From Chloroflexota bacterium (GTDB lineage Bacteria; Chloroflexota; Dehalococcoidia; FW602-bin16), in contig SCTZ01000086.1 of NCBI GenBank assembly GCA_004297765.1, positions 1-53,072 of the forward strand: a stretch of 53,072 bases of DNA. The letters are read 5' to 3'. Below are positions 32,639 through 42,593 of this stretch, piece after piece. The position numbers and the translations under genes are program-made. Every line of letters begins with the position of its first letter. Position 1 is the first letter of the stretch. The notes beneath the pieces are model-generated. The model saw nothing but the letters and a program-made list of their open reading frames with translations. It was not told the DNA's origin and did no database searches.

Positions 32639-33843
32639 AGTCCCCCATCGACGCTGCGCGCGGTGGCGGCATTGCCGCCTACCTGCGGGCTCTTATCCCA
32701 CCGCTGATTGAGTCCGGGCACCAGGTGACGGTGATCGCCAATGCGCGTCGGACCGGAACTCATCGCGCGCATGATGGGAAGCTGGTCGTCATCCATCTGC
32801 GCTTGCCCAACCTGCACTGGTACATGGCCAGGGCTACCCCGTGTCTGTGCAGTCTGGTGCTGCCGCTGAGGCAGATAGAATGGTCGCTTGCGTTTTACCG
32901 CATAGCTCGGGGAGTATCGCAGAGAAACCCGCTCGCTGTTCTAGAAAGCACTGAGACTGGGGCGCTATTGCTCGCCATGTGCCCACTGGCGCCTTTAGTC
33001 ATTCGATTGCACGGAAGTGACTACCTCTTCCGCAGGCACACTGCTGAGTCCTTGCACTTGGGGGTCAGGTGGAGCCATCGTCTTGAGCAGAGCGTGCTGC
33101 GGCGAGCGCAGGCGGTGACCTCGCCAAGCCGGTCTCAGGCACAAGAGATGTCTGAGCTACTGCATTGGCCGGCAGACCGAATCCATGTGATTCCGAATCC
33201 CATCACACCGGAGATGCTGGCCCAAGCCGATGTTTGTCAGCCGACCCTCGACGTCAATTCAGGGGCGCAGACTGTTCTCTATGTGGGCCGTCTGGCGACA
33301 GTCAAGGGGGTGCTGCCCCTGCTCGAAGCGGCGCAGATGGTTCAAGGGATTTCTCCGCTGACGCGCTTCATACTAGTCGGACCCTGGCAGATGCGCGAGA
33401 CACCAGAGCAACTGGGACTCCAGGGGCACGATTCTCTCGGTGATGGGCGTATCGAGTGGTTAGACCATCTCCCCTGGCAACAGTTGGTCGAGTGGTATCG
33501 ACGAGCAACTGTTTTCGTGATGCCATCCTACTACGAAACGTTCGGCATCTCCTGTTTGGAAGCGATGGCTTTCGGACTACCTGTGGTAGCCACAACCGCG
33601 GGCGGACTGCCGGAAGTAGTGGAAGACGGCTCTACCGGCATCCTCGTGCCGCCGGGGAATTCCCTCGCGCTGGCCACGGCCATCATTCGCTTGCTGGGAA
33701 ACCCCGGTCTGCGACATGCCATGGGACAATCCGGGAAAGAGCGCGTACGGCGGCAATTCACCGCAGAGCGGGTGCTCGCAAGCACGCTGGAGTTGTATCA
33801 GACAATCTCCTCGCGTTCTGCGAGTCTCCCCGCAGGTGTGTAA
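32614..33843 (+). CDS. GT4-family glycosyltransferase, TTG start
   Basis: 409 residues from TTG 32614, with GGGAGG 5 bases upstream; this gives a normal GT4 start (LHIGFLSIESP). TTG 32611 and TTG 32536 are less likely. The acceptor loop GGGIAAYL and VIRLHGSDYLFRR are followed by VIPNPITPEMLAQ, VLYVGRLATVKGVLPLLEAA and the EX7E motif in YYETFGISCLEAMAFGLPVV. Over its length it is the closest relative of the GT4 at 30424. The pair probably arose by duplication of a GT4-methyltransferase block. The gene overlaps the methyltransferase by 25 bases, so translation is coupled. Confidence 0.9.
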   Translation: MHIGFLSIESPIDAARGGGIAAYLRALIPPLIESGHQVTVIANARRTGTHRAHDGKLVVIHLRLPNLHWYMARATPCLCSLVLPLRQIEWSLAFYRIARGVSQRNPLAVLESTETGALLLAMCPLAPLVIRLHGSDYLFRRHTAESLHLGVRWSHRLEQSVLRRAQAVTSPSRSQAQEMSELLHWPADRIHVIPNPITPEMLAQADVCQPTLDVNSGAQTVLYVGRLATVKGVLPLLEAAQMVQGISPLTRFILVGPWQMRETPEQLGLQGHDSLGDGRIEWLDHLPWQQLVEWYRRATVFVMPSYYETFGISCLEAMAFGLPVVATTAGGLPEVVEDGSTGILVPPGNSLALATAIIRLLGNPGLRHAMGQSGKERVRRQFTAERVLASTLELYQTISSRSASLPAGV

Positions 33844-33933
33844 AATGCTGCGGGCCGTGGCGTTGGATTCGCTTCCCGTGCCCGGCACTTCCGTTGGTCG
33901 CCTGTCTTGTCGCTCGTGGGTTGTTACAGAGAC

Positions 33934-35112
33934 ATGCGTATCCTGCTAATGCCATCGTCTTTTCCTCCAGTCCTTGGCGGGCTCCAGACGGTTGTCCATA
34001 CTCTGGCAAAGCATCTGCCCGCTTCAGGGCATGACGTGCTGGTGGTGACCAACCGGTATCCGCGTTCTCTGCCCGGACAGGAAATCATCGACGGTGTGCG
34101 AGTGTACCGCTGGCATTTCCTTTCGCCGCACCTGGAGGATCTGATCCGAAGGCGTCCCGACCTTTTTATGGCTTCGCTGTACTTCTGCCCGTCTGTCTTC
34201 TTGCGTCTCTACCAACTGATGCGGACGTATCGGCCGGAAGTGATCAACATCCATTTTCCTGACGCCCAGGTCCCCTTCGTGCTCTGGCTAAAACGCTGTT
34301 TCGAGTTCCGCCTGGTCGTATCGTTGCATGGACATGATATCGAGCGCTGGTTCGAGACGGGACGGTCGACGAGCGCACTTCCGCCGCATGATGCGACAGG
34401 ACTGCGACCAGGACGAAACAGCCTGCGCTCTCTTCTCCGACAGGCCGATGCTGTGACCGCCTGTTCTAGGAATCTCCTGGAACAGGCGATTCGACTGGAA
34501 TCGTCGGTCGGCGAGAAGGGCCACGTCGTCCACAACGGCATCGATCTGGACCGGTTCAAAGATAGCACGTATTTCCAACATCCAAGGCCCTACATACTGT
34601 CGCTCGGACGGTTGTGTAGGCAGAAGGGCTTCGACATGCTGTTGGACGCGTTTGCAAGGGTTGCACCCAACCATCCGGGAATCGATCTGTTGATTGCCGG
34701 TGACGGTGAAGAGAGAGAGGCACTCCAAGCGCAGGCGCGGCGGTTGGGATTGGCCGGGCGAGTAAGCTTCTTCGGTCGGGCAACGCCGGACGAGGTCGTG
34801 CAATTGCTGAACGCATGTCTGTTCGTAGCGGTACCATCGCGCTTGGAGTCGTTCGGTATCGTGGCCTTGGAGGCGCTGGCCGCCGGCAAGGTAGTGCTGG
34901 CGACACTGGTTGGGGGACTCCCGGAGTTCCTGACTGGATCCTCCAACCTGCTGGTCGAACCGAAGGTTAATAGCCTTGCCGACGGTCTCAGACGCTTGCT
35001 CGAACGACGTACAGAATTGGAGTTAACGGGACGCAGGAATCGGGAGCGGGCGACGTCGCTTACCTGGGCTCGGGCGGTCGAAAAGTACCTGACCGCATAC
35101 TGCGGAGACTGA
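33934..35112 (+). CDS. GT4-family glycosyltransferase
   Basis: 392 residues from ATG 33934, where homologous GT4 proteins begin (MRILLMPSSFPPVLGGLQTV); a TTG at 33907 is possible. The first domain has LGGLQTVVHTLA, VINIHFPDAQVPFVLWLK and VVSLHGHDIERWF. The second has VHNGIDLDRFKD, ILSLGRLCRQKGFDMLLDAF, LLIAGDGEEREALQAQA and the EX7E motif in SRLESFGIVALEALAAGKVV. It is less like the two preceding GT4 enzymes than they are like each other, so it is probably not part of that duplication. 90 bases separate it from the upstream gene, without an evident promoter. Confidence 0.92.
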   Translation: MRILLMPSSFPPVLGGLQTVVHTLAKHLPASGHDVLVVTNRYPRSLPGQEIIDGVRVYRWHFLSPHLEDLIRRRPDLFMASLYFCPSVFLRLYQLMRTYRPEVINIHFPDAQVPFVLWLKRCFEFRLVVSLHGHDIERWFETGRSTSALPPHDATGLRPGRNSLRSLLRQADAVTACSRNLLEQAIRLESSVGEKGHVVHNGIDLDRFKDSTYFQHPRPYILSLGRLCRQKGFDMLLDAFARVAPNHPGIDLLIAGDGEEREALQAQARRLGLAGRVSFFGRATPDEVVQLLNACLFVAVPSRLESFGIVALEALAAGKVVLATLVGGLPEFLTGSSNLLVEPKVNSLADGLRRLLERRTELELTGRRNRERATSLTWARAVEKYLTAYCGD

Positions 35113-35178
35113 GAAACTGGATTACCCTCATCCTGTCCAGGGGAGGTGCGACCGGCCGGGGCCTAGCGGCAGCCTCGC

Positions 35179-37287
35179 GTGGGGATTGGATGGCGTCCGA
35201 TGCTAGAAAACTTGGCCGCGTTGCGTGGGCGTTGGTACTCCGAATCGTGGCGTCTTTCATCTCCATCGCGCTTTGAGCAGTACATGCTCCTGATCGGCTT
35301 GACGCTTCTCGCAGGCTGGTTTCGTTTCTACCGCATTGATGCCCAACCGCTCTGGGGTGACGAGTACGCGAGTATCCGAGAAGCGCAAAACATTGGCACG
35401 AACCCGAACTCGCTCATCTATTTCCTGGTACTTCGTGTGTGGATGGACCTATTGGGGCAAGGCGAGGCCACTCTGCGAATGCCAGCCGCTATTTTCGGCA
35501 CGCTGGCGGTCCCCGTAACGTTCTGTCTGGGGCGAGAGCTATTCGGCCGCAAGGTAGCGTTGCTAAGCGCGGCACTGCTCGCCACCTCACCGTACGCCAT
35601 TGAGCTATCGCAGTTGGTTCGATATTACTCGCTCTTTCTACTTTGCGCTACCCTTGGACTCTACCTTTTTGTCACGAGGGGGCGTCCAACTCCGCGCCGG
35701 GAAATTGGTTGGGCAATAGTCAACCTGTTATGCGTGTTCTCGTTTCTCTTGGGGTTTCTGGTGCCGCTTGTGCAGGCAATGACCTCCTACGTGCTCACTC
35801 TAAACAGAAGCAATATCGCTAGAAGAATACTCATGGTGGTGATCGTCAGCATAGTTGCTGTAACTCTGTTGTCTGTCCCAAGCGTTCGCGAATGGGGTTT
35901 CGCTCAGGTGGCGGGGTTGACAGCCGCCAGCGAGCGGCAGTACTCCGGAATGAGAGGGCTGAGCCTATCTAACCTGGCAAAGATTCCGCTTGCATTCTTC
36001 TTCTTCACGTTCGGGGAGCGGATCTATCCGCTCGACTTGGTTCCCGTCATTCCGGGTCTCGTCCTATGCGCATATCTCGGCGCCAAAGGGCTAACGGCGT
36101 TGGGCAATCACAAAGTCTGGACCGGACTGCTAATCGCCTCGCTCCTGGTCTCCATTGGTCTGGTGTACCTGGTGTTTGACAGCCTGATCCCGTCAACCTA
36201 CGAGGGCGCCCAACCACAGTTCATCGTTTTTATCCTGCCTATCTACTATCTCGTGCTGGCTCGTGGGGTAGCCAGAGCCGGACGGCACAGGATGTGGCTA
36301 GGCGGGGCTTTACTTATCCTCAATCTTTCCATCGTGTTTCATCAATGGTCACCCGGTTGGAGCTACCGTGTGCCGCTGATTGACTGGCACCGGGCGGCCG
36401 GTTTCGTTACGGCGGGTGAGGTTCAGCAAACAATGTTGCTCTACGACGGGCGAATGAACGATCCCGTCAGCTACTACTTTCCACCGTCTGTTTCGTCGCG
36501 CAGTCTGTGGGACTACGACCTCAGCTACTCGCTGGCTGGCCTCCGAGGTTTCGATCGCCTTGTGTTCATGTCGAACGACTCGGCCAACCAGATCAGAGGG
36601 ACCCTAAACCGTACTATAGGCCGTCTGCAGATGGGCTATGCTTACCAGGACGGCTATGTCTCCTATCCTCTGTTCGTCTATGAGTTCGCGCGAAAAGACA
36701 CGTTGGGGCACGTGGTGGACCCTGTCACGGGGGTGGTGGATCTCCCGAAGGAGATTTATGGGCTCCACTTCTCGGACCTGCGTCTGCCTCAGCAAGCGCG
36801 CTATGCCGGACTCTCTTTTCCTCTGACCGGCTCCTTTGCCTTGCCGACCCTCGACGGGACACGCGAGCGTACAGCGCTTCTGTCTACGGATGTGGCGGGC
36901 AACGGGTTGATGCTGCTCAGCAACCTAACCGAAGCTGAGGGACTGCCCGCGGGCGAACCTATAGCAGAGGTGGCTGTCTACGCCGCCGATGGACAGGTTG
37001 AGCGCTTCCTGCTACGGAACGGGGTTCAGACGAACGACTGGGCTAGCGAATGTGCTTCCCATCCTGAGTCAGAATGGGAGTGCCAGACCGCGTTCTCCTG
37101 GCATAAGCGAGCCGCAATGGTCGGACAGCGTGCCTACGAAGGAGCCTGGAAGGATTTCCAGGCGCGTATCTTCGGAACGACCCTCGCCTTCGAGCACCCG
37201 TTGGTGCCCGCTCGGATCGAGGTTCGCTATGTCGCCGCCCGAGGCGTGCTCAACATTTGGGGAGCAGCCCTAGGGCTGCCTCGCTGA
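35179..37287 (+). CDS. GT-C-fold membrane glycosyltransferase (GT39/GT83-like) with long C-terminal domain
   Basis: 702 residues from GTG 35179; ATG 35200 is an equally good start (695 residues). The first outer loop reads PLWGDEYASIREAQNIG, with the Asp-Glu pair that is catalytic in PMT and ArnT enzymes. About ten to eleven helices follow, including LGRELFGRKVALLSAALLAT and YAIELSQLVRYYSLFLLCAT. Residues 420-702 are soluble and would lie outside; they include beta-rich stretches such as GNGLMLLSNLTEAEG and ERTALLSTDVA. Of the GT-C proteins here it has the clearest catalytic motif. It should use a polyprenyl-phosphate sugar, possibly made by the enzyme at 22248. Confidence 0.87.
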   Translation: MGIGWRPMLENLAALRGRWYSESWRLSSPSRFEQYMLLIGLTLLAGWFRFYRIDAQPLWGDEYASIREAQNIGTNPNSLIYFLVLRVWMDLLGQGEATLRMPAAIFGTLAVPVTFCLGRELFGRKVALLSAALLATSPYAIELSQLVRYYSLFLLCATLGLYLFVTRGRPTPRREIGWAIVNLLCVFSFLLGFLVPLVQAMTSYVLTLNRSNIARRILMVVIVSIVAVTLLSVPSVREWGFAQVAGLTAASERQYSGMRGLSLSNLAKIPLAFFFFTFGERIYPLDLVPVIPGLVLCAYLGAKGLTALGNHKVWTGLLIASLLVSIGLVYLVFDSLIPSTYEGAQPQFIVFILPIYYLVLARGVARAGRHRMWLGGALLILNLSIVFHQWSPGWSYRVPLIDWHRAAGFVTAGEVQQTMLLYDGRMNDPVSYYFPPSVSSRSLWDYDLSYSLAGLRGFDRLVFMSNDSANQIRGTLNRTIGRLQMGYAYQDGYVSYPLFVYEFARKDTLGHVVDPVTGVVDLPKEIYGLHFSDLRLPQQARYAGLSFPLTGSFALPTLDGTRERTALLSTDVAGNGLMLLSNLTEAEGLPAGEPIAEVAVYAADGQVERFLLRNGVQTNDWASECASHPESEWECQTAFSWHKRAAMVGQRAYEGAWKDFQARIFGTTLAFEHPLVPARIEVRYVAARGVLNIWGAALGLPR

Positions 37288-37311
37288 GCCTAAGGGCAGT
37301 GGGGAGTCGTG

Positions 37312-37911
37312 ATGCGCCAACTTGTGCTAGCACTCTTCAGAGCCATGGCCGCCATGTCGGCGCTGCTCTATGAGGCCGAAGGTCTCAACGCCGTCCTGTC
37401 TGTCATGCCTACCCAATTGGTCGGATCGACTCTCAGACGGCATGGAGCACTAATCGGCATGCGGGTCCGCTTTCTGTCGCCGCTTACTATTCACAATGCG
37501 GCAGCGAAGCCGCGTGCCTTCTATGGGAATCTGCGTGTTGGCCAAGACTGCTACTTCGGCCGTCAGTTGCTGCTAGATCTCCAGGACCAGATTCTGGTCG
37601 AGGACAATGTGACCATCTCACATCGAGTGACGATTCTGACCCATACCGACGTCGGCGAGAGCCCTCTTGGGGACGGTCTGTTGCCGCCTAGCCAGGCGCC
37701 GGTAATCATCCGGCGGGGCGCGTACATTGGCGCCGGAGCTCTGATTCTGCCAGGCGTGGAGGTGGGAGAGCTGGCCGTGGTCGGCGCGGGGGCCGTCGTC
37801 ACCAAAGACGTGCCGCCCCTGGCTGTGGTGGTTGGCGTGCCCGCCCGCGTCATCGAGGTGCTGACGCCGGAAGCGTCACTCCTACAAAGGATCGGGGTAC
37901 AGCAGCCATGA
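37312..37911 (+). CDS. Hexapeptide-repeat (left-handed beta-helix) acyltransferase
   Basis: 199 residues from ATG 37312, with GGGGAG 5 bases before it. After an N-terminal helix, residues 60-185 are built from hexapeptide turns: [55 protein letters not shown] and [20 protein letters not shown], ending in GVPARVI. The active-site His is expected in [12 protein letters not shown]. Such enzymes move acetyl or other acyl groups onto sugars, as WbbJ, NodL and Cap-type acetyltransferases do. A role in O-acetylating the glycan fits the context. The stop overlaps the next start (ATGA). Confidence 0.9.
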   Translation: MRQLVLALFRAMAAMSALLYEAEGLNAVLSVMPTQLVGSTLRRHGALIGMRVRFLSPLTIHNAAAKPRAFYGNLRVGQDCYFGRQLLLDLQDQILVEDNVTISHRVTILTHTDVGESPLGDGLLPPSQAPVIIRRGAYIGAGALILPGVEVGELAVVGAGAVVTKDVPPLAVVVGVPARVIEVLTPEASLLQRIGVQQP

Positions 37912-40577
37912 CAGACCGTGCTCGTCCCCGCGCGGTCCTCCTTCCGCTAGCCGTCGTATCCATCCTTTTGCTGGCGGTTTCCGTGAAAGTTCTCTACTTA
38001 GCGACGACCGGAGGCTTCGGCGCCCCACCTCAGCTCAACGCCGGAGACGGTCCCATCTATGACCAGTTAGCGACCAACATGCTGTCCGGCCAGGGCTACA
38101 GCCTCGATGGGTTGCCCACCGCTACCAAGCCCCCTGGCTATCCCTGGTTTCTGGCCGGTGTCTATGCCCTGTTCGGCGTCAACTATATAGCCGTGCGAGC
38201 CGTACAACTGACGCTACTGGCGATGGTCGCGGCACTGGTGTTCTATATGGGACGACGGTGGTTTGGATCCAGAGCGGCTGTTCTGGGTAGCACGCTCGTG
38301 GCCATGGACCCTCTGATGGCATATCTTTCCGGATCGCTCCTATCGGAGTCTCTAGCTATCTTCGTTGTAGCGGTCGCGACGTGCGGCCTTATCTTCCCGA
38401 CTGATCGGCCGACGCTCGTGCGGGCAGCGGTAGTGGGGATGCTGTGGGGGCTCGCCATTCTGATTCGGACTAACGTTTCCCTCATCCTCCCCTGGCTTCT
38501 GCTATGGGTCTGGATGGACATCAAGGGACGACGGGGGCTGCGAGTTGGCGCCGTGCTCACGATCTCTGCAATGCTGACGCTGGTGCCCTGGTCAGTACGG
38601 AACTACAGCGTGTTCGGAACTCCGATAGCGATATCGACAGTGGGCGGCGGGACGTTCTGGGGCGCCAACAACCCGGTTGCAGATGGCCGCTGGGTCGGGG
38701 CAGACCTCCAGTATCTGTTGCCGCCCCATCCCGCTCTGCCCGAGGTAGAGCTCGATCGCTATTATTACTCTCAAGCCTTCGCCTGGATTGGCGAACACCC
38801 GGTTGACTTCCTCCGGTTGCTGCCCTTGAAGCTAGTCCGTCTCTACGACTACGACCCGCATTCGGTGCGAACAGATGAAGCGGCATCCTTCAGATTGATC
38901 GGATTGCTATCTTACGGCGTCTTTCTGCCTTTCATGGTCGTTGGCTTTGTGGTGGGACTGCGCAATCGAAGGGCGCTTCCGTTGTATTGTCTCATTGGGG
39001 CCTTCACCACAAGTGCGCTAGTCTTCTATGGTGACCCACGCATGCGCTCGCCCATCCAGCCTTACCTATTCCTCCTTGCGGCGGTTGGACTTCAGCGCAC
39101 ATGGCTCTGGCTGATCGCGGCACCGCGGCGAGTCATACGACTGGGGAGTGACGTAAGGCACCTCTTCGCCGAGCGCGGTGCCAGCATCACACGGACGATG
39201 GCGGTCGTGTTGACCATCCTCCTCATCTCCGCTGTCGGCGGATACTTGTTCGGCGGCAGGGGGCTCGGCTTTCGGGAGCTGGTCATCGGCATCCTCGTGC
39301 TCGTGGCGGGGCTGCTCTTCCTGGTCCCTAGCGACAAGTACCTGCGAATGGGCTTCTACGTCTGGATCGGCTCGTTCGCCGTGGGGTGGCGTCAATATTG
39401 GATCACTCCCGGTCTGAAGATTCATCCCAGCGAGGCCCTGATCTGGCTCCTGTTCGCGCTGCTTCTGGCTCGACGCATGGCACGTAGAGAGCGAATCTCC
39501 TGGCCAATACCGGTCCCTCTCACCGGTTTTCTCTTGCTGGGCGGGACAGGTGTCCTGGTGGCGACAAGTAGAAACGCCTCCTGGGAGATCATCGTCGCTG
39601 AATTTAAGCTATTTCTGATCCTGATCCCCGTCCTCTGCGTGACGAACGCGATGGTGCGCAGCTTCCGCGAGTGGCGGCGGTCGATGCTGATCGTTGGACT
39701 GACTGCGTTCTACGTCGCATCCATGGCGATGTTGGAGTACTACATACCATCTGCCGTTGCTCCGCTACGTGGCTTCTTCGGCGATAGTCCTGTCCTGATG
39801 TCCCAGCAAGGGTTCGCGCGGGCCGATTTTACCTTCTTTGGCGGTGCCGTTTCTAGCGTCTACTTGTCCGTGGTGCTGCTTCCCTTGATTAGCTCTGCAA
39901 TTGCCGGCAGACAGGTGGGAATCAGGCTTCTAATGCTGGCAACGACCCTGGTTTGTGGCGTAGGCGTGTATATGTCCGGCACTCGCGGTCCGTGGCTTGC
40001 GGTGCCTGTTGCTCTACTTGCCTACGCCCTCATGAACTGGAAACGCGCCTGGCTGTTGATCCCGGTTGTCGGCGTGATAGTGTGGCTGCCGCCGGAGTCC
40101 TACCGCAATATCGCCGCCCTATATGATCCCAATACCTTCTACGACACCAGCGTGCTCGGACGACAAGAGCAACTGCGAGCCGGGTTGGCCATGATGCAGA
40201 ACAGTCCCTTCTGGGGCAATGGCTGGGGCGCCGCCGGATGGGTGCATAACGACCTGGTGCAGATCGGCGCGAACCTGGGGGTTCCCGCATTGCTGTTGTT
40301 CGCCTGGTGGTACATTGGCCGGATGTGGCGGCTAGCGAAGGTGACGCGCGGGCCCAATTCGGAACGTCTCGGAATGCGAGAGTACGCCGTTGGACTTGCA
40401 GCCGGACTCTGCGCGGCCCTCATCAACTTGACGGGCGAGGCCATCGTCGTCTTGCCTCACATCATCATTCCTTTGTGGTTTCTGCTAGCCCTGGCAGACC
40501 GTCTAATTGCGTTCAATCGGTTGAATGAGCTCTCTCAGGAGCAAGACAGATCGAGCGGGGGATGGAGCGGATCGTGA
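37908..40577 (+). CDS. Fusion of a GT-C (PMT-like) glycosyltransferase and an O-antigen ligase/polymerase domain
   Basis: 889 residues from ATG 37908, about twenty membrane helices. Residues 1-410 are a PMT-like GT-C unit: helix 1, then [20 protein letters not shown] with the acidic loop, [18 protein letters not shown], and a closing [16 protein letters not shown]. Residues 425-880 are a WaaL/Wzy-type domain: a string of helices, then [20 protein letters not shown] and the signature outer loop [20 protein letters not shown] (about 768-787) with its conserved His. Wzy_C domains join glycan blocks or ligate glycan to an acceptor; the GT-C part adds a single sugar from a polyprenyl donor. I see no stop or frameshift between them. 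The joined protein suggests side-branch addition tied to polymerisation or ligation. It could alternatively be a gene fusion with one inactive half. Confidence 0.88.
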   Translation: MTDRARPRAVLLPLAVVSILLLAVSVKVLYLATTGGFGAPPQLNAGDGPIYDQLATNMLSGQGYSLDGLPTATKPPGYPWFLAGVYALFGVNYIAVRAVQLTLLAMVAALVFYMGRRWFGSRAAVLGSTLVAMDPLMAYLSGSLLSESLAIFVVAVATCGLIFPTDRPTLVRAAVVGMLWGLAILIRTNVSLILPWLLLWVWMDIKGRRGLRVGAVLTISAMLTLVPWSVRNYSVFGTPIAISTVGGGTFWGANNPVADGRWVGADLQYLLPPHPALPEVELDRYYYSQAFAWIGEHPVDFLRLLPLKLVRLYDYDPHSVRTDEAASFRLIGLLSYGVFLPFMVVGFVVGLRNRRALPLYCLIGAFTTSALVFYGDPRMRSPIQPYLFLLAAVGLQRTWLWLIAAPRRVIRLGSDVRHLFAERGASITRTMAVVLTILLISAVGGYLFGGRGLGFRELVIGILVLVAGLLFLVPSDKYLRMGFYVWIGSFAVGWRQYWITPGLKIHPSEALIWLLFALLLARRMARRERISWPIPVPLTGFLLLGGTGVLVATSRNASWEIIVAEFKLFLILIPVLCVTNAMVRSFREWRRSMLIVGLTAFYVASMAMLEYYIPSAVAPLRGFFGDSPVLMSQQGFARADFTFFGGAVSSVYLSVVLLPLISSAIAGRQVGIRLLMLATTLVCGVGVYMSGTRGPWLAVPVALLAYALMNWKRAWLLIPVVGVIVWLPPESYRNIAALYDPNTFYDTSVLGRQEQLRAGLAMMQNSPFWGNGWGAAGWVHNDLVQIGANLGVPALLLFAWWYIGRMWRLAKVTRGPNSERLGMREYAVGLAAGLCAALINLTGEAIVVLPHIIIPLWFLLALADRLIAFNRLNELSQEQDRSSGGWSGS

Positions 40578-41365
40578 AGAAGCTGAGCGTGTTAGTACCA
40601 ACCTACAACAACGAGTCAATCATTCGGGAGTGCCTGGAGTCGGTGAAATGGGCGGACGAGATCTTAATCTGCGACTCCTACAGCACGGATCGAACGCTGG
40701 ATATCTGTCGTGAGTACACCGACTGCATCCTGCAGCATGAGTACATCAATTCCGCCAGCCAAAAGAACTGGGCGATACCACAATGTAGCCATGAATGGGT
40801 GCTGGTGATCGATACAGACGAGCAACTCGAGCCACAGCTTGAGGAGGAGATCCGAGCCTTCCTGGTTGATCCGCCGTCCGACGTCGACGCCTGCCGCATG
40901 CCCCGCAAGAACATCATCCTCGGTCAATGGCTGACAGCGATGAACCTGTGGCCGGACTACGTCACGCGCCTCTTTCGTCGTGACGCGTCACGCTACCAGG
41001 ACAAGGAGGTCCATGCTGACATTGAAGTGCGAGGCAGTGTGCTGACTTTCGAGCGGTCCTTCATCCACCATGGCACGCCGTCGCTGTCCAAGCAGATCGG
41101 GCAACTGGATCGCTACACGCGCTATCAGGCCGATGAGTTCGTGAAGCGCGGACGGCACTTCAGTTGGGCGCGTTTGCTGCTACGCCCGCCGGCGGCCTTC
41201 TTCTACTACTATTTCCTGAAGCGCGGCTTCACCGCCGGCTTTCGCGGCTTGTTCCTCTCAGCGCACGCATCGATGTACAGCTTCTGCACCTACTCCAAGC
41301 TCTGGGAGAAGGAAAGGCAGGTCGAGGGGCAGATCACGTCACGGCGGGTGGTCGATCGTGGCTAA
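40562..41365 (+). CDS. GT2-family glycosyltransferase (WaaE/KdtX-like)
   Basis: 267 residues from ATG 40562, inside the end of the fusion gene; GTG 40574 is an alternative with a better ribosome site. Typical WaaE-like features: KLSVLVPTYNNESIIRECLE, WADEILICDSYSTDRTLDIC, SASQKNWAIPQCSHEWVLVI, the metal site DTDEQLEP, and the late RLFRRDASRYQDKEVHADIE. The C-terminus has a basic amphipathic, aromatic region (FFYYYFLKRGFTAGFRGLF) that should dock on the membrane. In LPS systems WaaE adds glucose to the inner core; here the acceptor is unknown. Confidence 0.9.
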   Translation: MERIVKKLSVLVPTYNNESIIRECLESVKWADEILICDSYSTDRTLDICREYTDCILQHEYINSASQKNWAIPQCSHEWVLVIDTDEQLEPQLEEEIRAFLVDPPSDVDACRMPRKNIILGQWLTAMNLWPDYVTRLFRRDASRYQDKEVHADIEVRGSVLTFERSFIHHGTPSLSKQIGQLDRYTRYQADEFVKRGRHFSWARLLLRPPAAFFYYYFLKRGFTAGFRGLFLSAHASMYSFCTYSKLWEKERQVEGQITSRRVVDRG

Positions 41366-42584
41366 CACGAGAATAGCCCTGCTCGAGCAGACGGCTTCGA
41401 TGGGTGGAGTGGAGTTCAGCACCCTCTACCTGGCCCAGCATCTGGACAGTGAGCTTTTCCACCCCATAGTGATCTGCCCGGAGGAGGGGGACTTGACTCG
41501 TCTGTGCAGACAACGCGGAGTGGAGATCCATGTCGTTCCTCGTGCAAAGCTACACTCTGTAAGCTTGCGAAGGGGGCGGCATTACGCACCCAACCCGCTG
41601 GCCATGGTGTCCAATACGTTTGCGCTTCTCAACGGCGCGATCAGACTGAGGGCCTTTCTGCGACAGCACGAGGTAGACCTTATCTGCACCAAAGGTCTGC
41701 TGGCGCACGTGCAGGGCGGACTAACTGCAAAGCTGGCGAATGTTCCCTGCGTATGGCATGTGCAGGATGCTGTTTCGGACAGGGCCATGGGGCTCTATCG
41801 CCGCCTTCTGCGTGTATCGGCTGCGTTCCTGGCCGATCACGTCATCGCCGATGGCCCCACCATCTTGGAACAGATGCCACGGAAAATGAGAGCCAGTCGA
41901 AGAGTATCCCTGATCTACAATGGCGTCGATGTCGAGGAGTTCGCTCCGACCGCGGATGGGAAGGGGATTCGTCAGGAGCTTGGGATGGGAGAGGAACATC
42001 TAGTGGTGGGCAGCGTCGCTCGGCTAACGCCCTGGAAAGGACAGGCGTACTTACTCCATGCCGCGGCGCGCCTCAGCCGCGAGTTCGCCCGGGTGCACTT
42101 CTTGATTGTAGGATCTCCCCTCTTTGCCAGCGACTCGTACGAGCTGGAGTTGCGAGCAATCGCAGCGGCTCCCGAGCTGGTTGGGCGCGTGTCTTTTGCG
42201 GGCTACCGACTTGATCTGCCTAACGTCCTGGCTGCTATTGATATCTTCGCTTATACCGCCTTGGAGAAGGATACCAGCCCTCTGGCTCTTCTCTCTGCCA
42301 TGGCGGCGGGCAAGCCCATTGTGGCGCCGGATATCTCCGGGGTTCGTGAGCTCTTCTCCGACGGCATTGATGGCATCCTGGTGCCCCCAGCCAACGTGGA
42401 TCGTCTGGCCGATGCGTTGAGGCTACTCTTGACCGACGAAGGGTTGCGGACCAGGTTGGGGCAGAGGGCGCGGGAGCGGGCTGTTGGCGAGTTCAGCGTA
42501 CAGAGTTTCGCCCAGAGCTGTGAGGAGGTATTCGCATCCGTCTTGGAGCGCCAGCGGTCGGGTCGGGCCGCTGCAGTCAGGTGA
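41358..42584 (+). CDS. GT4-family glycosyltransferase with an altered EX7E motif
   Basis: 408 residues from GTG 41358, overlapping the previous gene by 8 bases. The N-terminal half shows ASMGGVEFSTLYLAQHLD and LICTKGLLAHVQGGLTAKLA, the C-terminal half YNGVDVEEFAPTADG, VGSVARLTPWKGQAYLLHAA and LIVGSPLFASDSYELELRAI. Where the other GT4 enzymes here have E-X7-E, this one reads TALEKDTSPLALLSAMAAGK: the first Glu is present, but Ser replaces the second in LLSAM. That residue contacts the donor's sugar or ribose, so the enzyme may use an unusual donor or have reduced activity. Confidence 0.88.
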   Translation: MANTRIALLEQTASMGGVEFSTLYLAQHLDSELFHPIVICPEEGDLTRLCRQRGVEIHVVPRAKLHSVSLRRGRHYAPNPLAMVSNTFALLNGAIRLRAFLRQHEVDLICTKGLLAHVQGGLTAKLANVPCVWHVQDAVSDRAMGLYRRLLRVSAAFLADHVIADGPTILEQMPRKMRASRRVSLIYNGVDVEEFAPTADGKGIRQELGMGEEHLVVGSVARLTPWKGQAYLLHAAARLSREFARVHFLIVGSPLFASDSYELELRAIAAAPELVGRVSFAGYRLDLPNVLAAIDIFAYTALEKDTSPLALLSAMAAGKPIVAPDISGVRELFSDGIDGILVPPANVDRLADALRLLLTDEGLRTRLGQRARERAVGEFSVQSFAQSCEEVFASVLERQRSGRAAAVR

Positions 42585-42593
42585 GGTGATACG

